Shown here piece after piece: positions 6,165 through 9,575 of a stretch of DNA of 9,575 nucleotides. The stretch spans positions 1 through 9,575 of the forward strand of contig CAYXKD010000070.1 in NCBI GenBank assembly GCA_964464625.1. Direction: 5' to 3'. The position numbers and the translations under genes were made by a program. The notes beneath the pieces are model-generated. The model had not been told where the DNA came from. It was given only the letters and a program-made list of their open reading frames with translations, and ran no database searches. The DNA comes from JAAZIN01 sp964464625 (GTDB lineage Bacteria; Bacillota; Dethiobacteria; DTU022). How positions within the stretch are numbered: position 1 is the first letter of the stretch; every line of letters begins with the position of its first letter.

Positions 6165-6389
6165 ATGCCGCGGAGACCGGGTCGTATTCTTGTCTTGGAA
6201 GCAGCGGATGCACTTGAAAGCTTCAAGATGGAAGTGGCCAATGAGCTGGGAATCGACTATACAGGCGATCTCGGCGCACTGCCTGCCCGTACTCATGGCC
6301 ATGTAGGTGGGAACATGGTTCGGAAAATGATCCATGCAGCTGAAAACCAGCTGGTAGGCAAGGGCAGTACCCAACCCACTCAGTTGTAG
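6165..6389 (+). CDS. alpha/beta-type small acid-soluble spore protein (SASP)
   Basis: A spore-core DNA-binding protein that coats the chromosome, protects it from UV and heat, and is degraded at germination. The 74-residue product shows both family motifs. The germination-protease (GPR) site region KMEVANELGI has expected cleavage after E23, and ARTHGHVGGNMVRKMI at about 41-56 corresponds to the conserved DNA-binding segment (RxNGxVGGxxxK in Bacillus SspA/B). The N-terminus (MPRRPGRILVLEAAD) is more basic and lacks the Asn/Gln-rich stretch of Bacillus proteins. The ribosome site AAGGAGGTGA at 6151-6160 is essentially perfect, as expected for a massively expressed spore protein. Forespore sigma-G control is expected, but I could not find a convincing sigma-G promoter in the 6000-6150 region. 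A strong terminator follows. The ssp paralogue cannot be specified. Confidence 0.92.
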   Translation: MPRRPGRILVLEAADALESFKMEVANELGIDYTGDLGALPARTHGHVGGNMVRKMIHAAENQLVGKGSTQPTQL

Positions 6390-6411
6390 CACTTATTACC
6401 TTCATTACATC

Positions 6412-6439
6412 GGCGGGCTTCGGCCCGCCTTTTATTTTT
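6412..6439 (+). terminator. intrinsic terminator after the SASP gene
   Basis: A 7-bp all-GC stem (GGCGGGC 6412-6418, GCCCGCC 6423-6429) is capped by a TTCG tetraloop and followed by TTTTATTTTT. It is a textbook terminator closing the monocistronic SASP transcript. Confidence 0.93.
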
Positions 6440-6455
6440 GTGAAACCAAAAAAAG

Positions 6456-6505
6456 ACCGCAGGTTTAAAAACACCCTGCGGTAAATCACCGCTTAAACGG
6501 TGATT
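6456..6505 (+). other. tandem hairpins in the SASP-coaD gap; possible leader RNA or small RNA
   Basis: The 340-base gap between the SASP terminator and coaD holds two adjacent stem-loops. The first pairs ACCGCAGG (6456-6463) with CCTGCGGT (6475-6482). The second pairs AATCACCG (6484-6491) with CGGTGATT (6498-6505). Only one base separates them, and both loops contain TTAAA, so loop-loop contact is conceivable. A purine-rich run (GGGAGAGGAG and GGAGGAAGAG, 6506-6530) follows. Neither stem is followed by a T-tract, although five T lie at 6532-6536. It matches no riboswitch I know. The strand is assumed to be that of coaD. The rest of the gap to 6779 shows only a candidate promoter and a short direct repeat (AAATCAAAGGG at 6670 and 6758). 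Confidence 0.4.
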
Positions 6506-6534
6506 GGGAGAGGAGAAACCGGAGGAAGAGCTTT

Positions 6535-6573
6535 TTGGAGAAATGTTGCTTCACCAGTATTATGGGTTATAGA
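6535..6573 (+). promoter_or_regulatory. candidate sigma-A promoter for coaD
   Basis: Two overlapping arrangements are possible: TTGGAG (6535-6540) with TATTAT (6558-6563) at 17 bases, or TTGCTT (6546-6551) with TATAGA (6568-6573) at 16 bases. Either would give a leader of about 200 bases before coaD. The -35 matches are only partial, so this is tentative. Confidence 0.33.
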
Positions 6574-6779
6574 ATAGAAATTTATACATTTCCAATGAAT
6601 TATGTGTACTCCTGGGAGGGTCGGGGGCTATTCTTCCCAAAATTCAGCAATAAAATCGAAAAAGAGCTGAAATCAAAGGGATCTTTATTTTTTCGGAAGG
6701 AACCGGAGAGGATGATGCCGAAAGTAATATCATTTTACACCTTCAATCTTACAGAAAAATCAAAGGGGGAAAGCGATCA

Positions 6780-7262
6780 ATGGGAAAAGCAATCTATCCT
6801 GGCAGCTTTGATCCTATCACAAAAGGACACCTGGATATCATCACACGAACTGCCGCTATTGTGGACCATCTCATCGTTGCCATCCTGGAAAATCCGCGCA
6901 AACAGACGGTTTTTACCCTGAAAGAGCGAATGGAAATGCTGCAGCGCTGCACCGACCAATACCCAAATGTGGAAATCGACTATTTTGGAGGTTTACTTAT
7001 TGACTATGTGAAGAATAAAAATGTCAACATTATTATTAAAGGGTTAAGGGCTATTTCAGACTTTGAATTTGAATTTCAAATGGCGCTGGTGAATAAAAAG
7101 ATGAATCCTGCTGTGGAGACGCTGTTCATGGTTACAAACAGCAAATATTCCTATCTCAGCTCCAGCATTGTCAAAGAGATTGCCGGATTCGGCGGGGAGA
7201 TCAAAGAACTGGTGCCGCCGTTGGTATATGATCTCATTGTGCGTAAATTCCGTAACGACTGA
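6780..7262 (+). CDS. coaD: phosphopantetheine adenylyltransferase (CoaD)
   Basis: A cytoplasmic enzyme of coenzyme A synthesis that joins 4'-phosphopantetheine and ATP to give dephospho-CoA and pyrophosphate. The 160-residue length is typical. The nucleotidyltransferase signature GSFDPITKGH at 8-17 contains the T/HxGH motif with H17. GLRAISDFEFEFQMA matches the conserved substrate-binding region, and SYLSSSIVKE at 124-133 is the C-terminal ISSTxxKE-type ATP-binding motif. The ATG at 6780 gives the standard MxxAIYPGSFDP start, with GGGGGAAAG about ten bases upstream. In Bacillus the homologue (ylbI) follows rsmD (ylbH) and precedes ylbJ-ylbK-ylbL. Here ylbK- and ylbL-type genes follow after one small gene, and no rsmD precedes it in the window. 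Confidence 0.97.
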   Translation: MGKAIYPGSFDPITKGHLDIITRTAAIVDHLIVAILENPRKQTVFTLKERMEMLQRCTDQYPNVEIDYFGGLLIDYVKNKNVNIIIKGLRAISDFEFEFQMALVNKKMNPAVETLFMVTNSKYSYLSSSIVKEIAGFGGEIKELVPPLVYDLIVRKFRND

Positions 7263-7301
7263 TCAAAATAGTACAGCCTGATTATACATATGGATTGTTC
7301 C

Positions 7302-7320
7302 AGCTGCCCTTGCAGCTTTT
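7302..7320 (+). terminator. weak terminator-like hairpin after coaD
   Basis: AGCTGC/GCAGCT forms a 6-bp stem with loop CCTT, followed by only four T and then an A-run. It could reduce, but probably not stop, readthrough from coaD into the next gene. Confidence 0.35.
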
Positions 7321-7330
7321 AAAATCATTC

Positions 7331-7367
7331 TTCTTTTCATAAAGGGAAACTGCTTCCCTTGAAAGAA
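7331..7367 (+). repeat. imperfect long hairpin before the small membrane-protein gene
   Basis: A perfect inner stem AAGGGAA (7342-7348) / TTCCCTT (7354-7360) with a 5-base loop is flanked by partly complementary arms, TTCTTTTC and GAAAGAA. No T-tract follows. It lies about 35 bases before the start codon at 7402, so it could act as a leader structure or a binding site. No clear promoter was found beside it. Confidence 0.4.
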
Positions 7368-7401
7368 TATATTAAAAAACTGGAAGGATGATATATTTGG
7401 T

Positions 7402-7626
7402 ATGGCAACACCGGACAGGCTAAGTTTTATTTTGCTTGCTTTATTTATTCTGGCAATCGGACTGGTATCTTTATTTTATCCCAGGGTGTTCTGGTGGTTG
7501 CGCATCGGTAGAAGAGCTAAGAATATACCTCCTGTGGCTGCTTACATTGCGGTCCTGAGAGTAGGCGGTATACTTACCTGTGCTGTTGCCTTATATTTGC
7601 TCTACCATATATTTTACCAGATTTAG
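7402..7626 (+). CDS. 74-residue two-helix membrane protein of unknown function
   Basis: Not confidently recognised. Two hydrophobic segments (about 8-26 and about 45-70) flank a basic loop with YPRVFWWLRIGRRAKNIPP. The P-x-x-x-W and GRRxKN-x-x-P pattern before a second helix carrying LRxGGI resembles small uncharacterised membrane proteins of Firmicutes (DUF6199-like by memory, unverified). AAGGATG-type sequence at 7384-7390 lies farther from ATG 7402 than usual (about 12-14 bases), and no better in-frame start exists. The gene sits between coaD and the ylbK-type gene, 32 bases before the latter, and is probably transcribed with it. It occupies the place of ylbJ in the Bacillus order but is far too short to be YlbJ. 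Confidence 0.75.
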   Translation: MATPDRLSFILLALFILAIGLVSLFYPRVFWWLRIGRRAKNIPPVAAYIAVLRVGGILTCAVALYLLYHIFYQI

Positions 7627-7658
7627 CAATTTGTCGGCATATAGGGTTGTGGTGACAG

Positions 7659-8435
7659 ATGAAAAAAAATCCTAAAATCGGCCTTGCATTGGGTGGCGGT
7701 TTGGCCCGGGGGCTGGCTCATATTGGGGCCATCAGGGTGCTGCAGGAACAAGGGATAAAGATAGACTATATTGCCGGAACCAGTATGGGCAGCCTGATTG
7801 CCGCTCTTTATGCCTGCGGCTTGAAACTGAAATTGATTGAGCGGCTGGCTCAGCGGATTTCCCGCCGCACCTGGATGGACTTGACCTTTCCGCGCATGGG
7901 TCTCATCGCCGGGGATAAGCTGGAAGAACTGCTGTACATGCTTACGGGGAGACGAAATTTTGCCGATCTTACCCTGCCCCTTGCAGTGGTGGCCGTTGAT
8001 CTTATCAGCGGCGAACGGGTTGTCTTAACGGAAGGATCTGTTGCCAGGGCGGTGCGCGCCTCCTGTGCCATCCCCGGTATTTTCAGCCCTGTGGAGATAG
8101 GGGGAAAACTGCTTGTAGACGGCGGTGTTCTGCAAAGAGTGCCCGCTTCTGTTGTCAGGGAAATGGGTGCGGAACTGGTAATTGCGGTTGATGTGGGGAT
8201 CCATGTGGGAGACTATAAAATAAGTCATATTTTCGATGTGATGTCAAAATCACTTGATATTATGTCCCGGGAAATTCATCGCAGGCAAAGCAATGATGCC
8301 GACGTGCTCATCGCTCCCGGGGTGAGCGATCTTGGCCCCTTTGATTTTCAATGTGTGGAAAAAGCTATTGACAGGGGTGAAGAGGCGGCCAGGGAAGTTC
8401 TGCCTCAGCTGGTTAAACTAAAGAAAGAAGGATAA
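7659..8435 (+). CDS. ylbK: patatin-like phospholipase/esterase (YlbK/RssA type)
   Basis: A predicted serine hydrolase with a patatin Ser-Asp dyad, presumably acting on lipid esters; physiological substrates of bacterial YlbK/RssA proteins are poorly known. The 258-residue length matches Bacillus YlbK (about 260). The oxyanion-hole motif GGGLARG is at 12-18, the nucleophile elbow GTSMG at 40-44 with S42, and the catalytic aspartate D154 in DGGVLQRVP. There is no signal peptide and no added domain. ATG 7659 follows a modest GGTGA site at 7651-7655. The stop lies three bases before the TTG of the ylbL-type gene, so the two are probably translationally coupled. The symbol rests on sequence type plus the coaD-ylbK-ylbL order. 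Confidence 0.9.
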   Translation: MKKNPKIGLALGGGLARGLAHIGAIRVLQEQGIKIDYIAGTSMGSLIAALYACGLKLKLIERLAQRISRRTWMDLTFPRMGLIAGDKLEELLYMLTGRRNFADLTLPLAVVAVDLISGERVVLTEGSVARAVRASCAIPGIFSPVEIGGKLLVDGGVLQRVPASVVREMGAELVIAVDVGIHVGDYKISHIFDVMSKSLDIMSREIHRRQSNDADVLIAPGVSDLGPFDFQCVEKAIDRGEEAAREVLPQLVKLKKEG

Positions 8436-8438
8436 ATT

Positions 8439-9509
8439 TTGATATTTAAAATGCGAAAGGCTCTGGTTATTTTTTTTGCCCTGGGTTTGCTCTACCTGGG
8501 TTTTTTCATCCGGACTGATTATCTCCTGGTCAAGCCCGGCAGCGCCCAGAACCTTCGGGAGATGGTGCATGTAGAAGGAGCCGACGAGGGAGATACAGGT
8601 GAGTTTTTTCTGGTAACTGTTGCCCAGCAGCAAACTAACCTGTGGACCCTGATCTATGGATGGTTTCATCCCTATATCGAGATTCAGCGCCTGTCCGATG
8701 TGATCCCTGCGGGGATGGAGGAAGAAGAATACCGCCAGGTTTTGGAGCAGTGGATGGAGGAGAGCAAGAATACTGCCCAGGTCATTGCCCTGCGCAGGGC
8801 AGGCTATGAAGTGGAGATCATCAGCGAGAGGGTTGTTGTTGCAGGTTTTTCAGAACAAAGCCCCTCAGAAGGAATCATTGAAAAAGGCGATCTAATCATG
8901 GCTATTGACGATACAGAAGTCTATCTGGCAGGCGAGGTTATCTCTGCAGTCCAGCAGAGGAAGGTGGGGGATAATGTTCAGGTCACCGTAATGCGCGGTT
9001 CAGAAGAGCTGCAGCTAACCGTGAATACAGGACCTCATCCCGATGATCCCCAACTGGCGGCTCTGGGTATCTATATCTCCACACTGGGCTGGAAACCTAT
9101 CTTGCCCCTGGATATTGAAATGGAAACGGGTGAAATCGCAGGCCCATCGGCGGGGATGATGTTTGTGCTGGAGATTTTGGACCAGCTTGACCCGGCCAAC
9201 CTGACGGGCGGCAAACTTATCGCCGGCACAGGAACCATAGACATCAATGAAGATGTGGGCTCCATCGGCGGGGTGTTCCAAAAGGTGATTGCAGCAGAAC
9301 GCGCCGGCGCCGAATATTTCATTGTTCCAGTGGCAAATTATGAGGAAGCAAAAGAAGCGGTGCACCAAATCACCCTCGTTCCGGTAAACACACTGCAGGA
9401 AGTCCTTGATTTTCTCAATTCTTTTGACACTCCTGATCAGGGCGTGTTATACTTGGATCCCAACAACCGGGGATGGACCCGAGTAAACAAGGCAGCCGCG
9501 GGAACATGA
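8439..9509 (+). CDS. ylbL: membrane-anchored PDZ-Lon domain serine protease (YlbL/SepM type)
   Basis: A membrane-tethered protease whose active domain faces outward. Bacillus YlbL degrades the cell-division checkpoint inhibitor YneA, and streptococcal SepM trims a competence peptide; the target here is unknown. The 356 residues comprise a hydrophobic anchor (about 8-23), an extracytoplasmic helical region, a PDZ domain (about 130-198) and a Lon-type proteolytic domain. The Ser-Lys dyad is S237 in AGPSAGM and K282 in GGVFQK, a spacing of 45 as in Bacillus YlbL (S234/K279, from memory). TTG 8439 is chosen because AAGAAGG (8425-8431) is seven bases upstream; ATG 8451 would leave 19. The last 30 or so residues lie beyond the conserved domain, and the DNA encoding them contains the rnpB promoter and the rnpB 5' end. 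Confidence 0.92.
   Translation: MIFKMRKALVIFFALGLLYLGFFIRTDYLLVKPGSAQNLREMVHVEGADEGDTGEFFLVTVAQQQTNLWTLIYGWFHPYIEIQRLSDVIPAGMEEEEYRQVLEQWMEESKNTAQVIALRRAGYEVEIISERVVVAGFSEQSPSEGIIEKGDLIMAIDDTEVYLAGEVISAVQQRKVGDNVQVTVMRGSEELQLTVNTGPHPDDPQLAALGIYISTLGWKPILPLDIEMETGEIAGPSAGMMFVLEILDQLDPANLTGGKLIAGTGTIDINEDVGSIGGVFQKVIAAERAGAEYFIVPVANYEEAKEAVHQITLVPVNTLQEVLDFLNSFDTPDQGVLYLDPNNRGWTRVNKAAAGT
9424..9453 (+). promoter_or_regulatory. rnpB promoter inside the ylbL-type coding sequence
   Basis: A perfect TTGACA (9424-9429) and TATACT (9448-9453) are 18 bases apart, the strongest sigma-A match in the window. Initiation would fall near 9460, about 20 bases before the likely mature RNase P RNA 5' end, implying a short processed leader or a slightly longer P1. 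Confidence 0.8.
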
Positions 9510-9575
9510 CCGCGAGGCGGTTTTCGAGGAAAGTCCGAGCTCCGCAGGGCAGGGTGCTGGGTAACGCCCAGTGGG
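9478..9575 (+). ncRNA. rnpB: RNase P RNA, class A, 5' portion (runs off the window)
   Basis: The catalytic RNA that cleaves 5' leaders from pre-tRNAs. The universally conserved 5' block is present: GAGGAAAGTCC at 9526-9536 (the 5' strand of P4), GAGCTCC, AGGGCAGGGTGC and GGTAACGCCCAG with its hairpin. Upstream, CCGCG and CGCGG-type blocks around 9496-9514 form a short P3-like hairpin. The arrangement fits class A rather than the Bacillus class B form, which lacks this layout. The exact 5' end is uncertain by about 15 bases because the P1 partner lies beyond the window. The TGA stop of the ylbL-type gene (9507-9509) falls inside the P3 loop, so the two genes overlap. Confidence 0.95.

Noticed and set aside
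6535..6921. A 128-codon TTG-started frame with GGAGG nine bases upstream.
   Set aside because: It overlaps coaD by about 140 bases in another frame, its product resembles nothing I know, and its upstream part has no domain-like pattern. It is probably chance, though the ribosome-like site is noted.

Overview
The window looks like chromosomal DNA of an endospore-forming Firmicute, probably a Clostridia-type lineage. The evidence is a SpoVM homologue, an alpha/beta-type small acid-soluble spore protein, Gram-positive style Shine-Dalgarno sites, TTG/GTG starts, U-tract terminators and the coaD-ylbK-ylbL gene set known from Bacillus. Genus cannot be fixed from the sequence. Nothing indicates a phage, insertion sequence, CRISPR array or other mobile element.

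Layout. (1) 1-3027: the last codons of an unidentified gene, then an MBOAT O-acyltransferase of the AlgI/DltB type and a DHHW/AlgX-like secreted SGNH-type protein. These two form a classic extracytoplasmic acyl-transfer pair acting on a cell-surface polymer. (2) 3119-3205, minus: tRNA-Leu(CAA) with encoded CCA and its own likely promoter. (3) 3310-3734: a short sporulation unit made of a promoter, a 58-residue membrane protein and the 26-residue SpoVM, closed by a 13-bp-stem terminator. Both genes are below the usual length cut-off and easily missed. (4) 3861-5688: a 592-residue VLCAD/FadE-type acyl-CoA dehydrogenase with a possible operator upstream and a strong terminator downstream. (5) 5719-5995, minus: ribosomal protein L28 (rpmB) with a good extended -10 promoter. 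(6) 6165-6439: alpha/beta SASP and its terminator. (7) 6440-6779: no convincing gene, but two tandem hairpins followed by a purine-rich stretch, upstream of coaD. (8) 6780-9509: coaD, a small two-helix membrane protein, a patatin-like phospholipase (ylbK type) and a PDZ-Lon membrane protease (ylbL type). (9) from about 9478 to the window end: the 5' part of a class A RNase P RNA, whose promoter and 5' end lie inside the ylbL-type gene.

How the parts fit. SpoVM (spore coat assembly) and SASP (spore DNA protection) serve sporulation. CoaD makes dephospho-CoA, and the acyl-CoA dehydrogenase consumes CoA thioesters. rpmB and rnpB are housekeeping translation and RNA-processing genes. The spoVM/rpmB proximity and the coaD/ylbK/ylbL order are remnants of conserved Firmicute gene order, with the acyl-CoA dehydrogenase and the small membrane-protein gene as local variations.
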